DNA from: Methanobrevibacter sp.
GTDB taxonomy: Archaea; Methanobacteriota; Methanobacteria; Methanobacteriales; Methanobacteriaceae
Assembly: GCF_015062935.1 (NCBI RefSeq)
Contig: NZ_SUTM01000009.1
Location: 1-64,000, forward strand
Length of the DNA stretch: 64,000 nt
Direction of reading: 5' to 3'
A program made the position numbers and the translations under genes. Every line of letters starts with the position of its first letter. Within the stretch, counting starts at the first letter, position 1. This document shows, in pieces, positions 1 to 8,231 of the stretch. The notes beneath the pieces were generated by a model that did no database searches, was not told the origin of the DNA, and worked only from the letters and a program-made list of their open reading frames with translations.

Positions 1-94
1 CGGCTCGAAAGTATTAACATTCCACTCAACAAAGAGTATGTTAAAAAATCGAGAATCCCCAACTTCTTAAAAGTTGGCGGAAGTTCAATTTTAA
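1..94 (+). mobile_element. Right end of an IS200/IS605-type element with omegaRNA-like hairpin
   Basis: The first 94 bases look like the 3' end of a tnpB-type transposon. A stem CCAACTT (59-65) pairs with AAGTTGG (71-77) around a 5-base loop and is followed by GGAAGTTCAA, a layout known from the right ends (omegaRNA 3' region) of IS200/IS605 elements. A short frame ending at 68-70 runs into the hairpin, as tnpB genes usually do. Most of the element lies outside the window, so this is inferred from layout only. Confidence 0.45.
2..70 (+). CDS. C-terminal fragment of a probable TnpB-like protein (partial)
   Basis: Frame 2 is open from the window edge to TAA at 68-70 and ends in the residues NRESPTS. 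The Arg-Glu-Ser-Pro ending is encoded by the bases leading into the hairpin, as is typical of RNA-guided TnpB proteins whose stop lies in the omegaRNA scaffold. Only 22 residues are visible and none of the RuvC motifs, so the call rests on position. Frame 1 is also open, to 123, but it crosses the presumed transposon end and the tail of the next gene. Confidence 0.3.
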   Translation, partial: GSKVLTFHSTKSMLKNRESPTS

Positions 95-454
95 CTAACT
101 TAGTTCATTTAATCTCTTTTTAAACTCATCATTTCTTGAACAGTTACTTATAGCCTTTTTTAATAAGTCTTTTTCACTTTCAACATCACCTTGTTTTTGA
201 TAAATGCCTGCAAGAGCTTCATAAGCCTTTTGAGAATCAGGCAATGTGAAAATTACCTGTTTATACAATTCAATGGCTTTGTCCAAATTCCCCTTGTTTT
301 CTTCATATTTGGCTTCGCTCATGAAATCTGTTATCTTTTTAAATTTACCGTCCTTTTTGGGTTTGGTTTTTCCTTCAACATTTTTTAACTTGTCAAAGAT
401 ATCTGCTGCTGTTTTTTCGTCAAAATTTTCTCCGATTTTTCTTTCGTCTGCCAT
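95..454 (-). CDS. Small TPR-repeat protein
   Basis: This 119-residue soluble protein has a charged Lys/Glu-rich N-terminus (about 1-45) and two tetratricopeptide-like helical hairpins (about 47-80 and 81-114; note NKGNLDKAIELYKQV and then AYEALAGIYQKQGDVE). TPRs mediate protein-protein contacts; the partner is unknown. The start ATG follows GGTGAT at a good distance. It begins 9 bases after the stop of the TauE-family exporter gene on the same strand, so the two are probably cotranscribed. Confidence 0.75.
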   Translation of the reverse strand: MADERKIGENFDEKTAADIFDKLKNVEGKTKPKKDGKFKKITDFMSEAKYEENKGNLDKAIELYKQVIFTLPDSQKAYEALAGIYQKQGDVESEKDLLKKAISNCSRNDEFKKRLNELS

Positions 455-463
455 ATAATCACC

Positions 464-1273
464 TTAAGGTAAAACTCCAAGCATCTTTAATGCCATGTAT
501 AATACCAATATTGAAAATACAATTTTCAGTTTCTTTTGAGGCACCTTATGAGCATATTTTGCACCAATTGACGCTAATGGGACTGAAAAACATGCTATTA
601 ATGCAAAGTTAATAATGCTCACATACCCTATCGAATATGGAAATGTGGAAACTCCCCATCCTGAAACGATGTAGGACAAGAATCCTCCGATTGCTGTTAA
701 GCTTATGAATATGGAAGATGTTCCAATAGCTTCTATCATTGAAAAACCTAGAAGTGCGGTTAAAATGGCTATTAAGAATACGCCTCCACCAACGCCCAAA
801 AGTCCTGATGAAAATCCCACTACCAGACCAATTATGCCTATTGAAATCATGTTGAAGGGAATTTTTGCATCTTCCCTTTCTTTATTGATATTGACTATAT
901 TGTTAACTGTTATAAACAGCAATAGGCATCCGAATATTATTTCCAAAATTCTTGACGGCAGCATTGATGCAACAAATCCTCCTAAAGCACTTCCAATTAT
1001 TCCAAAAACTCCTAAACGAATTCCGGGTTGTATAATGTTATCCAATTTACGGGTGTGCCTGTAGGCTCCGCTAAGGGATGTTGGAATGATAATGGCCAAA
1101 CTGGTACCCAATGAAATTAACATTGCCAAATCCGGTTCAACACCTATGTACTTTAATAAAAAGTATTGAAGTGGAACTATTAAAAATCCGCCTCCAACGC
1201 CTAAAAGTCCTGATGCGAACCCTGCACATATACCAATTAAGATTAATCCTATGAAATATTCTATTGGAAACAT
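464..1273 (-). CDS. TauE/SafE-family membrane exporter (DUF81)
   Basis: This 269-residue integral membrane protein has about eight predicted transmembrane segments. It shows the internal duplication of the TauE/SafE family: SGLLGVGGG occurs near residue 21 and again near 156. Family members move anions such as sulfite, sulfoacetate or other organosulfur compounds; the substrate here cannot be read from the sequence. The ATG is preceded by AAGTGATGTC. The TPR gene follows 9 bases downstream. The length is normal for the family. Confidence 0.88.
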   Translation of the reverse strand: MFPIEYFIGLILIGICAGFASGLLGVGGGFLIVPLQYFLLKYIGVEPDLAMLISLGTSLAIIIPTSLSGAYRHTRKLDNIIQPGIRLGVFGIIGSALGGFVASMLPSRILEIIFGCLLLFITVNNIVNINKEREDAKIPFNMISIGIIGLVVGFSSGLLGVGGGVFLIAILTALLGFSMIEAIGTSSIFISLTAIGGFLSYIVSGWGVSTFPYSIGYVSIINFALIACFSVPLASIGAKYAHKVPQKKLKIVFSILVLYMALKMLGVLP

Positions 1274-1313
1274 GACATCACTTATTTAAAGTATTAATAT
1301 TAAAATATTGTTT

Positions 1314-2402
1314 ATGAAAGTTAATAAAACTATCATAGTTGGATTAATATTTATTTTATTTGGAGGAATAATATTCCTAACCGATATTTTTAATCCAATT
1401 ATTAGACCTTTAACATACACATTTTTAATGGGATCATCCAAAGGAAAAGACATCATGTTTTTTGGCCTTTTAGGATTGTTTTTAATACTTTCCCAATTAT
1501 TTAAAAAGGATATCGATACCACAAAATACTTGAAAATATCAGTAGGTGTGGGTTCAGTTTTATTAATTTTGGGGATAGCTCTGGAAGTGATTTTTAGATT
1601 GCAAATGGGCATAAAGCTCAACACTGTTTTTTGCTCTATGACTAGCACAATGAGTTCCACAAGCATTTTACATACGCACCTGTTAAAGTCCATTTTAGGC
1701 GAAGCTTTAACTCAAATTATAGGACCTTTTATTCAAAGTGACATTAACACAGGTGTTGGCCTATATGCTTATGTTCCAAGTTTTGCATTTCTAATAATTT
1801 TGCTGATTCCGATATTGTTTATAACCATTGTTCTAGCTTCACAAAAACGCCCATGGCCAACAAACTTTTTGCTTGCATTCTTTTCAAGCTGTTTGATTAT
1901 CGGAGCCATTGACGGAGGATTGTTTGGAACTCCTGCCATAGTTGGAATCCTGGGACTTTATTTGATTTACAGAGACGGTTATTATATTAACAATATAATC
2001 GGGAAACTCCTAAACGATGAAAATCTTTTAAAAGAAAATGAGCTAATACAACCTGTTTACAGAAACCGAGGATTTTCACAAAAAAGATTCCTATTCAATA
2101 GAGTTCTTATTGGGATTTTAATTTTTGCAGTAATATTTTTACGTCTCACCATAGCGTTTGCCGGTGCAGAACCTGATTATTACACAGTCAATGTCGCAAA
2201 TCCTTCACAGGAAATTGATTTAGGAAACATCAACTCAGAAATAATCAAAATTGAAAACAGCACAGACAAGATTACTTATCACATTAACACTAGCTATAAC
2301 GAAATGCAACTCATAAATGACTTGAAGGGTCCTCTGAATAACTCCTGCAAATATTACACAGTTTCATGGAATATTTACTCATATTTAGGGTTGTTTAAAT
2401 GA
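1314..2402 (+). CDS. Multi-pass membrane protein of unknown function
   Basis: I do not recognise a family. The protein has about 362 residues and many hydrophobic segments. A basic patch lies near residue 250 (NRGFSQKRFLF), then comes a last membrane helix (about 265-285), and then a soluble C-terminal tail of about 75 residues rich in Asn and Ser that probably faces outside. An upstream TTG at 1308 is in frame, but ATG 1314 starts a natural signal-anchor-like segment (MKVNKTIIVGLIFIL). No clear Shine-Dalgarno is present, so the mRNA may be leaderless. Its stop overlaps the start of the following transporter by 4 bases, so the two are translationally coupled. Confidence 0.7.
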   Translation: MKVNKTIIVGLIFILFGGIIFLTDIFNPIIRPLTYTFLMGSSKGKDIMFFGLLGLFLILSQLFKKDIDTTKYLKISVGVGSVLLILGIALEVIFRLQMGIKLNTVFCSMTSTMSSTSILHTHLLKSILGEALTQIIGPFIQSDINTGVGLYAYVPSFAFLIILLIPILFITIVLASQKRPWPTNFLLAFFSSCLIIGAIDGGLFGTPAIVGILGLYLIYRDGYYINNIIGKLLNDENLLKENELIQPVYRNRGFSQKRFLFNRVLIGILIFAVIFLRLTIAFAGAEPDYYTVNVANPSQEIDLGNINSEIIKIENSTDKITYHINTSYNEMQLINDLKGPLNNSCKYYTVSWNIYSYLGLFK

Positions 2403-3274
2403 AAAAGATATATCTAATTTTACCAATTCTTGCAGGACTGATGTTTGGATCAGGAGGAGTCTTTGTCAGAACATTGACACAAAACGGAATAGATTCATCC
2501 ACACTTCTGTTTTTAAGATTTTCCATTGCAATCATTCCGCTTCTTCTGGCAATAATATTTACCGACAAGAAACTGTTTAAAATCCAATTAAAAGATATTC
2601 CATTGATTCTGGTATGTGCCATGTGTATTGTGGGACTTAACCTATGTTACAATGAATCAATGAATACAATTTCACTTTCACTTGCTGCAGTTCTACTATC
2701 CCTTGCACCGATTTATGTTTTGATTTTTGCATATGTTCTGTTTAGGGAAAAAATTACATCAAAAAAGATAATCTGCATTATATTTGCAATATTCGGATGT
2801 TTATTAATGACAGGAGTTCTGGAAAATGACATATCAAATATTCCTATACACGGCATTCTTTACGGTATTGGAGCCGGATTATTCTGGGCGGTTTATTTAA
2901 TGGCCTCTAAAAAATCAATAGAACAAGGAAATCATACTTTCACAATACTGTTATACGCAATCATATTTATTTCAATAGCTTTAATACCATTCACACATTT
3001 TAACCAGATTTCAGGTTTCATATCCATTAATCCTACATTAACAATCATATTTTTAATTGTACATTCAACATTTTCATTTGCACTCCCATACATACTCTCA
3101 ACAGTTAGCCTGAACTATTTGGATTCAGGAACATCCTCCATATTCATGTCAGGCTCAGAACCACTTGCGGCACTGATTTTTGGATTATTGATTTACAGTG
3201 AAATTCCAACAGTAATGATGTTATGCGGATTTGTTTTAACATTAATTGCAATGACCATCCTAAGCAAAAATTAA
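2399..3274 (+). CDS. EamA/DMT-family transporter
   Basis: This 291-residue protein has ten hydrophobic helices arranged as two EamA repeats (about 6-137 and 150-289), the standard architecture of drug/metabolite transporters that export amino acids, nucleotides or other metabolites. The first repeat begins with GLMFGSGGVFVRTL and the fourth helix region carries GLNLCYNES, both typical of the family. It overlaps the preceding membrane-protein gene by 4 bases (ATGA-type coupling). The substrate cannot be assigned. Confidence 0.9.
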   Translation: MKKIYLILPILAGLMFGSGGVFVRTLTQNGIDSSTLLFLRFSIAIIPLLLAIIFTDKKLFKIQLKDIPLILVCAMCIVGLNLCYNESMNTISLSLAAVLLSLAPIYVLIFAYVLFREKITSKKIICIIFAIFGCLLMTGVLENDISNIPIHGILYGIGAGLFWAVYLMASKKSIEQGNHTFTILLYAIIFISIALIPFTHFNQISGFISINPTLTIIFLIVHSTFSFALPYILSTVSLNYLDSGTSSIFMSGSEPLAALIFGLLIYSEIPTVMMLCGFVLTLIAMTILSKN

Positions 3275-3277
3275 ATC

Positions 3278-3481
3278 ATGAAGTTGAAAGAGAGGTGCAT
3301 TTCAACTGTAAACGGTTGTAAAATCAATATATTTGAAATAACCCCCAATAATAACTATTTATATGATTTAAAAATCCATACTTCTTCAATTAAAAAAATA
3401 AAAATTATAATGCAAATACTCAAAAAAACTGATAAAAATATTGAGTTACTCGGAAATACTTTTCATACAATAAATAACTAA
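3278..3481 (+). CDS. Small hypothetical protein, 67 residues
   Basis: The frame starts 3 bases after the transporter stop and encodes 67 residues with a basic C-terminal half (IKKIKIIMQILKKTDK) and two Cys near the N-terminus. There is no domain I recognise and no strong ribosome binding site. It could be a real coupled small gene or a chance frame in AT-rich DNA. Confidence 0.35.
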   Translation: MKLKERCISTVNGCKINIFEITPNNNYLYDLKIHTSSIKKIKIIMQILKKTDKNIELLGNTFHTINN

Positions 3482-3639
3482 TATTGCTTAAAAATATAAA
3501 ATGTAACTGATTATCAACATTTTATGAATAAACAATACATGATAATGCAAATATATGAAAATTATCAAAAATCCATTTGTCAAATAATTAAAAAAACATT
3601 TTTTAAAAAATCCAAAATTATATGAAAAATTTATTATTC

Positions 3640-3659
3640 TAGAAAAAAATTTTTTTCTA
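3640..3659. repeat. Perfect 20-bp A/T palindrome
   Basis: The sequence TAGAAAAAAATTTTTTTCTA is a perfect inverted repeat in the 259-base gap between the small 67-codon frame and the glycosyltransferase gene. On the plus-strand transcript the T run could act as a terminator for the upstream transporter operon. It lies about 80 bases upstream of the glycosyltransferase start, so a regulatory role is also possible. Confidence 0.4.
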
Positions 3660-3740
3660 AACACTACCCCATTGAACTTAAAATTGAAAAAATAGCTTTT
3701 TTTACAAAAATTTATTACTTTAAAAAATAAATTTTAAAAT

Positions 3741-5642
3741 ATGATTATAAGCATTATCATACCTACCTACAATGAAGAGGAATACCTCCCTGTTTTATTG
3801 AACAGTATTGAAAAGCAAGATTTCACAGACTATGAAGTAATTGTAGCTGATGCCAACTCAACAGACAGAACCCGGGAGATTGCAAAAGAACACGGGTGCG
3901 TAGTCGTGGATGGAGGCCTTCCGGCAGTGGGTAGGAATAATGGTGCAAAGGTTGCAAAAGGGGACTATCTAATCTTCCTGGATTCCGATTTGGAACTCAC
4001 TGAGGATTATTTAAGAGATGTTCTCTATGAATTCCGGATGGAAAGGCTTGGAATAGCAATTACACAGATGATTCCAATGTCAAATAAGATACAAGACAAA
4101 ATATTTCACGATTTTGCCAATTATTTCATGATTAGCGTTGAAAAAATAAAACCTCATGGTGCAGGATGTTATGGAATCATTGCAAGAAAAGAATTACATG
4201 ACAAATGCGGAGGTTTTGATGAATCTTTAACATTCGGTGAAGATACCGATTATATCGAAAGACTGGCCAAAGAGGAAAGGTTTAAAGTTTTAAGGAATGC
4301 TAAAATTGGAGTTTCAACCAGAAGACTTGAAGAAGAAGGAATCATGACATTAGCCAAACAATATGGAAAAAGTACTGTCAATGACTTTTTGGGAAAGAGA
4401 ACTGATGCGGAAGATTTGAATTATAATTTCGGCCACAACCAGGAACAACTCACCACAACAGGATTCGAGAACCTTGAAAAACGTATGGATCAAGTAAATC
4501 AAATCAAAACAAGTTATGATAACTCCGTTGCAGCGTACAATAATACTAAAACCCGAATTAAATCAATGCATCGCAGAAGAACTAAAAAAGTTGTGTTTTA
4601 CTGTGTCTGCGGTGAAGGAATGGGGCATGCAATAAGAACCGGAGTCATTGTTGACAGAATTAAAGACAAATATGACGTTTATCTATTTTCAAGTGACAGG
4701 GCTTATGAATATTTGAAATCAAAATTTGACAATGTTTATGAAATAGGCGGATTCAATACAGTTTACAGAAACAATAAGGTCAATAACCTTAAAACACTTT
4801 CAAATGCTTTGAAAAGAAACCCGACAAACATAAAAGTCGGATATGAAACTTTATATAAAAAAGCGGCACAGCTAAAACCTGATGTTATTGTAACTGATTT
4901 TGAAATATACGCAACAATGGTTTCAAAACTGAGAAACATTCCATTAATCAGCCTGGACAACATTCATATGATTACTCAAACCCAAATCGACTATCCCAAA
5001 CATAAACTTGGTGAAATGCTTAAGGCAAAAGGAGTTATTAAAACTTATGTTGTTCGCCCAAAAATTCATATCCTGACCAGTTTCTTTTATCCAAAAGTAA
5101 GACCCGGAAAGAACGCCGTGATTTATCCTCCAATCATACGTGAAGATATCTTAAAATTAGAACCTAAAAACGGCGACCACATTATTGTATATCAAACAAG
5201 CAGAGAAAGTGAAAAATTGGTTAAACGACTTAAAAAGCTTAAAGATGAAAAATTTATTGTTTACGGATTTAACAGAAATGAAACTGATGGAAATTTAACT
5301 TTCAAACAGTTCAATGAAGATGAGTTCTATGATGATTTAGCATCTTCAAAAGCGGTTATATGTAACGGAGGATTTACTTTCATTTCCGAAGCAATACATC
5401 TTAAAAAACCTATTTATTCCGTTCCTGCAATTGGAAACTTTGAACAGATATTGAACGGATTTTATGTTCAAAAATTAGGTTATGGAGAATATCATGAAGT
5501 TATGAATGCTAAAAGAGTAGCTAACTTCTTAAAAAGACTTCCAGAATATGAAAAAAGGCTTGCAAAAGTTAAAAAGACAAACAATGATGGAATTGTTAAT
5601 GAATTGATTTATAGAATTGAAAAATACTCAAAATTAAATTAA
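3741..5642 (+). CDS. Two-domain glycosyltransferase: GT2 fused to GT-B (MurG/MJ1255-like)
   Basis: The protein has 633 residues. Residues 1 to about 220 form a GT2-type (GT-A fold) transferase with VADANSTDRT near 34, the metal-binding DSD in FLDSDLEL near 75, and FGEDTDYIERL near 170. A linker of about 60 residues follows. From about 281 a GT-B domain begins with the nucleotide-fold glycine stretch CGEGMGHA and ends with the donor-site region NGGFTFISEA. It probably builds a surface glycan, pseudomurein precursor or glycolipid in the cytoplasm; acceptor and sugars are unknown. No Shine-Dalgarno is visible, so the mRNA is probably leaderless. The fusion suggests two consecutive sugar transfers by one polypeptide. 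Confidence 0.85.
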   Translation: MIISIIIPTYNEEEYLPVLLNSIEKQDFTDYEVIVADANSTDRTREIAKEHGCVVVDGGLPAVGRNNGAKVAKGDYLIFLDSDLELTEDYLRDVLYEFRMERLGIAITQMIPMSNKIQDKIFHDFANYFMISVEKIKPHGAGCYGIIARKELHDKCGGFDESLTFGEDTDYIERLAKEERFKVLRNAKIGVSTRRLEEEGIMTLAKQYGKSTVNDFLGKRTDAEDLNYNFGHNQEQLTTTGFENLEKRMDQVNQIKTSYDNSVAAYNNTKTRIKSMHRRRTKKVVFYCVCGEGMGHAIRTGVIVDRIKDKYDVYLFSSDRAYEYLKSKFDNVYEIGGFNTVYRNNKVNNLKTLSNALKRNPTNIKVGYETLYKKAAQLKPDVIVTDFEIYATMVSKLRNIPLISLDNIHMITQTQIDYPKHKLGEMLKAKGVIKTYVVRPKIHILTSFFYPKVRPGKNAVIYPPIIREDILKLEPKNGDHIIVYQTSRESEKLVKRLKKLKDEKFIVYGFNRNETDGNLTFKQFNEDEFYDDLASSKAVICNGGFTFISEAIHLKKPIYSVPAIGNFEQILNGFYVQKLGYGEYHEVMNAKRVANFLKRLPEYEKRLAKVKKTNNDGIVNELIYRIEKYSKLN

Positions 5643-5664
5643 AAAAAGAAAATAAAAAGAGTGT

Positions 5665-6657
5665 TTATAAAGTTACACCCATTTCTAATTGTTCAGTTAA
5701 TTCTTTGTATCTGTTACGAATAGTTACTTCAGTTACACCTGCAATATCTGCAACATCTCTTTGTGTTTTTCTCTCACCGAGTAAAACTGATGCAATGTAT
5801 AATGCCGCTGCAGCAACACCAGTAGGACCTCTACCTGAAGTCAATCCTTTTTCCATTGCTTTTTCAATGATTTCAATAGCTTTAGATTGAGCTTCACCTG
5901 AAAGACCTAGTTCAGAAGCAAATCTTGGAACATAATCCACTGGTGAAGTTGGAGGTAATTTAATATTCAATTCACGAGTTAAGAATCTGTAAGTACGACC
6001 TACCTCTTTTTTAGTAACTCTTGACACTTCAGCGATTTCATCTAAAGTACGTGGCACATTACAACGTCTACATGCTGCATACAGTGATGCTGCAACTACT
6101 CCTTCAATACTTCTTCCTCTGATTAATTTATTATCAACTGCACTTCTGTAAACTACAGATGCAGCTTCCCTAACACTTCTTGGAAGACCTAATCTTGAGG
6201 AGTCACGGTCAAGTTCACTTAATGCAAACGCTAAGTTTCTTTCAGTTGCGCCGGAAATCCTGATTTTTCTTTGCCATTTCCTTAATCTGTACCATTGAGC
6301 CCTGTTTCTTGCAGGAATATCACGACCATAGATATCTTTATTTCTCCAATCAATCATTGTGGATAAACCTTTATCGTGAATGGTGTATGTAATTGGAGCT
6401 CCTACCCTTGTACGTTTATCTCTTTGTTCATGGTCAAATGCTCTCCATTCAGGACCCATATCAACAAGATTTTCATCAATAACTAATCCGCATCTTGCAC
6501 ATACTACTTCTGCCCTTTCATAGTCACCAATTAATTCAGTAGAACCACATTCAGGACATACGGTTTGTTTGTCTTGAGCATATTTATCATCTTGTGCATC
6601 AGCTGTTCTTGTTCTTCTGCGTCCTCTTTTTGGTATTTCATCTACTTTTTGTGTCGT
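5665..6657 (-). CDS. tfb: Transcription initiation factor TFB (TFIIB homologue), start codon unusual
   Basis: TFB bridges TBP-bound promoter DNA and archaeal RNA polymerase. The N-terminal zinc ribbon (CPECGS, then CARCG) lies upstream of the first in-frame ATG (6459), followed by the B-reader/linker and two cyclin-like repeats ([18 protein letters not shown] and the second after [10 protein letters not shown]). The recognition helix near the C-terminus includes [15 protein letters not shown]. The frame is open up to a TAG at 6676-6678, but it contains no ATG, GTG or TTG between there and 6459. The end given here (ACG 6657-6655) is 7 bases from the strong AAGGAGG at 6665-6671 and is only a best guess. 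The upstream gene is gar1, whose last codons overlap this region. Confidence 0.88.
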   Translation of the reverse strand, partial: TTQKVDEIPKRGRRRTRTADAQDDKYAQDKQTVCPECGSTELIGDYERAEVVCARCGLVIDENLVDMGPEWRAFDHEQRDKRTRVGAPITYTIHDKGLSTMIDWRNKDIYGRDIPARNRAQWYRLRKWQRKIRISGATERNLAFALSELDRDSSRLGLPRSVREAASVVYRSAVDNKLIRGRSIEGVVAASLYAACRRCNVPRTLDEIAEVSRVTKKEVGRTYRFLTRELNIKLPPTSPVDYVPRFASELGLSGEAQSKAIEIIEKAMEKGLTSGRGPTGVAAAALYIASVLLGERKTQRDVADIAGVTEVTIRNRYKELTEQLEMGVTL

Positions 6658-6929
6658 GGTCTCATCCTCCTTTTTCTAGATTTTTTGGATTTTGGTTTCG
6701 ATACAAATAGCTTTTCGCCACTATTCTTATTCAGTTCATTTCTATTTACTGATTTAAATAAGCGAATAGAAATATAGGGCTTTTTTGTTGGCCCGAATAC
6801 ATAGCCGACCTTACCAATTTTATTCTTTTTACTATCATAAACAATGGCACCTGGTGAAGGTGTTTTATCAGATCGTGCTATTAATTTTCCAGAGTTTGCC
6901 ACGTGCAAACTATTTCCTAAAAATTTCAT
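6642..6929 (-). CDS. gar1: H/ACA RNA-protein component Gar1
   Basis: This 95-residue protein has the small Gar1 beta-barrel: a start like [17 protein letters not shown], then the conserved [20 protein letters not shown] and PYISIRL, ending in a highly basic tail ([16 protein letters not shown]). Gar1 works with Cbf5, Nop10 and L7Ae in guide-RNA-directed pseudouridylation of rRNA. A gar1-tfb order is common in Euryarchaeota. The stop (TAG 6644-6642) overlaps the presumed 5' part of tfb, so both come from one transcript. Confidence 0.92.
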   Translation of the reverse strand: MKFLGNSLHVANSGKLIARSDKTPSPGAIVYDSKKNKIGKVGYVFGPTKKPYISIRLFKSVNRNELNKNSGEKLFVSKPKSKKSRKRRMRPRHKK

Positions 6930-6978
6930 AAAATCAAACTTAAATTCAAATCTGTATCATTTATATAATTAGAAATAG

Positions 6979-6991
6979 GTTATATATAAAC
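6979..6991 (-). promoter_or_regulatory. TATA box of the gar1-tfb operon with flanking inverted repeat
   Basis: On the minus strand TTTATATATAACC is a good archaeal TATA element about 50-60 bases upstream of the gar1 ATG. It is embedded in an inverted repeat with arms ATAGGTT (6975-6981) and AACCTAT (6989-6995) separated by 7 bases, so a dimeric repressor bound there would cover the TATA box. Confidence 0.6.
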
Positions 6992-7039
6992 CTATCGATA
7001 TATTTATATATAAATTTTAATATCTATATAAAGCTTTTT

Positions 7040-7777
7040 CTATTTGAGTCCAACGATTTCGGCTAATGTTTTACCACGATTTATATCCTCGATAATACCA
7101 GTTTCCTTAATTTTAACAAGCAGTACCTGAGCCATGACCTTTGAAAATAGTTCCTTTGGAATAATCACAATACCTGACTCATCACCGAAGAAAAAATCTC
7201 CGGGATTGATTTTTACGCCTTCAACATCAATTGGTTCATTTAAAGACCCCAAACCTAAAGCTGACCCTGCATTAGGACAGAAATTACTTGCAAAAATCGG
7301 ATAATCCATATATAATAGAGCATCCAAATCCCTAGCAGATCCATAAATGACTGTAGCTTTAATTCCATTATCCCTAGCACAGCTGGATGCCAATTCTCCC
7401 CAAATAGCTTTTTCTTCACTATCTACTTTAAAAAATAAGATATCTCCATCTTGAGCGGAATCAATAGCTAATGCTGAAGTTCCCCAATCATCACATGCAG
7501 TCTCTGCAGTGAATATTTTTCCCCAAACCTTCTGATTGTTTATCGGTTTGATTTTTTGAATGGTACCTGGCCTTCTGTAGATGGCATTATATGCATCAGA
7601 AATCTGGCATGCAGATATATTTTCAAGTAATGACTGTAAATTTATAAATTCATCATAATTTTTTCCATTAAATTTTAAATCATCAATAGTCACATTTTCC
7701 AAGTTAATTTTTTCTACTTCAACACGTTTGTTTAAATTTTTATTTTTATTCAATATATCTTTTGGACTTATTGACAT
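7040..7777 (-). CDS. RraA-like family protein
   Basis: This 245-residue soluble protein has an RraA/aldolase-like fold from about residue 55 on (ISACQISDAYNAI, GKIFTAETACDDWG). The family glycine-Arg-Asp segment IYGSARDLDALLYMDYP is present and the C-terminal part has VKINPGDFFFGDESGIVIIP. Family members include 4-hydroxy-4-methyl-2-oxoglutarate aldolases and the bacterial RNase E inhibitor RraA. In methanogens such proteins are often attached to formaldehyde-fixation enzymes, but the N-terminal 50 residues here are not a hexulose-phosphate synthase. The substrate is unknown. The start follows TTGGTGAG. Confidence 0.8.
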   Translation of the reverse strand: MSISPKDILNKNKNLNKRVEVEKINLENVTIDDLKFNGKNYDEFINLQSLLENISACQISDAYNAIYRRPGTIQKIKPINNQKVWGKIFTAETACDDWGTSALAIDSAQDGDILFFKVDSEEKAIWGELASSCARDNGIKATVIYGSARDLDALLYMDYPIFASNFCPNAGSALGLGSLNEPIDVEGVKINPGDFFFGDESGIVIIPKELFSKVMAQVLLVKIKETGIIEDINRGKTLAEIVGLK

Positions 7778-8231
7778 GAACTCACCAAATTTTTTCTAAA
7801 TTGTATACTATTTTTAAACCTATAAATCATAGATAGATTTTCAATACAACATATTTTATATATTAGTTTATTCTAATTATTAATTGTAGTATTGAAAAAT
7901 ATACTTAAATTATTATATACTCATAGAGTTTATTACATACATCATTATTATAATTATCTATTAATTTAATCAAAAGACAGGAGAAAATCAATTATTAAGG
8001 CAAAATCAAGTTAAAAAATTTATAAATAAATATATAATACAATTAAATCGAAAAATTAGAAACCTTAATAGTAACACTCTCTTATGTATGAACTCTTTTT
8101 TAGTGTATAAAAGGTCTTAGACCAGTTGAACAAATTTATCGTATAATTTATGCAATTTTATTGCTAAAAATCATATTAATTTTTAGAAATACATAAATTA
8201 TCCCGATTGAATTAAGCTTGGAGGCTTAAAA
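7778..8231. other. 454-base gene-free region with divergent promoters and possible small RNA
   Basis: This AT-rich gap separates the divergent RraA-like and dnaG genes. Several TATA-like elements face dnaG, for example around 8014-8040, GTGTATAAAA near 8103 and ATTTATCGTATAA near 8142. Two hairpins are visible: GGTC-TTA-GACC (8113-8123) and CTAAAAAT...ATTTTTAG (8164-8186, 7-base loop). No protein frame of note is present. The region could carry a long dnaG leader or an independent small RNA from about 8060 to 8190. Confidence 0.4.

Noticed and set aside
1286-1693. Minus-strand frame of 135 codons overlapping the membrane-protein gene
   Set aside because: It lies opposite a longer frame with a consistent hydrophobic pattern that couples to the DMT gene; no ribosome binding site.
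6642-6665. Short leader peptide from ATG 6665 to TAG 6642 ahead of tfb
   Set aside because: This ATG is in frame with gar1 and is simply an internal Met of its basic tail.
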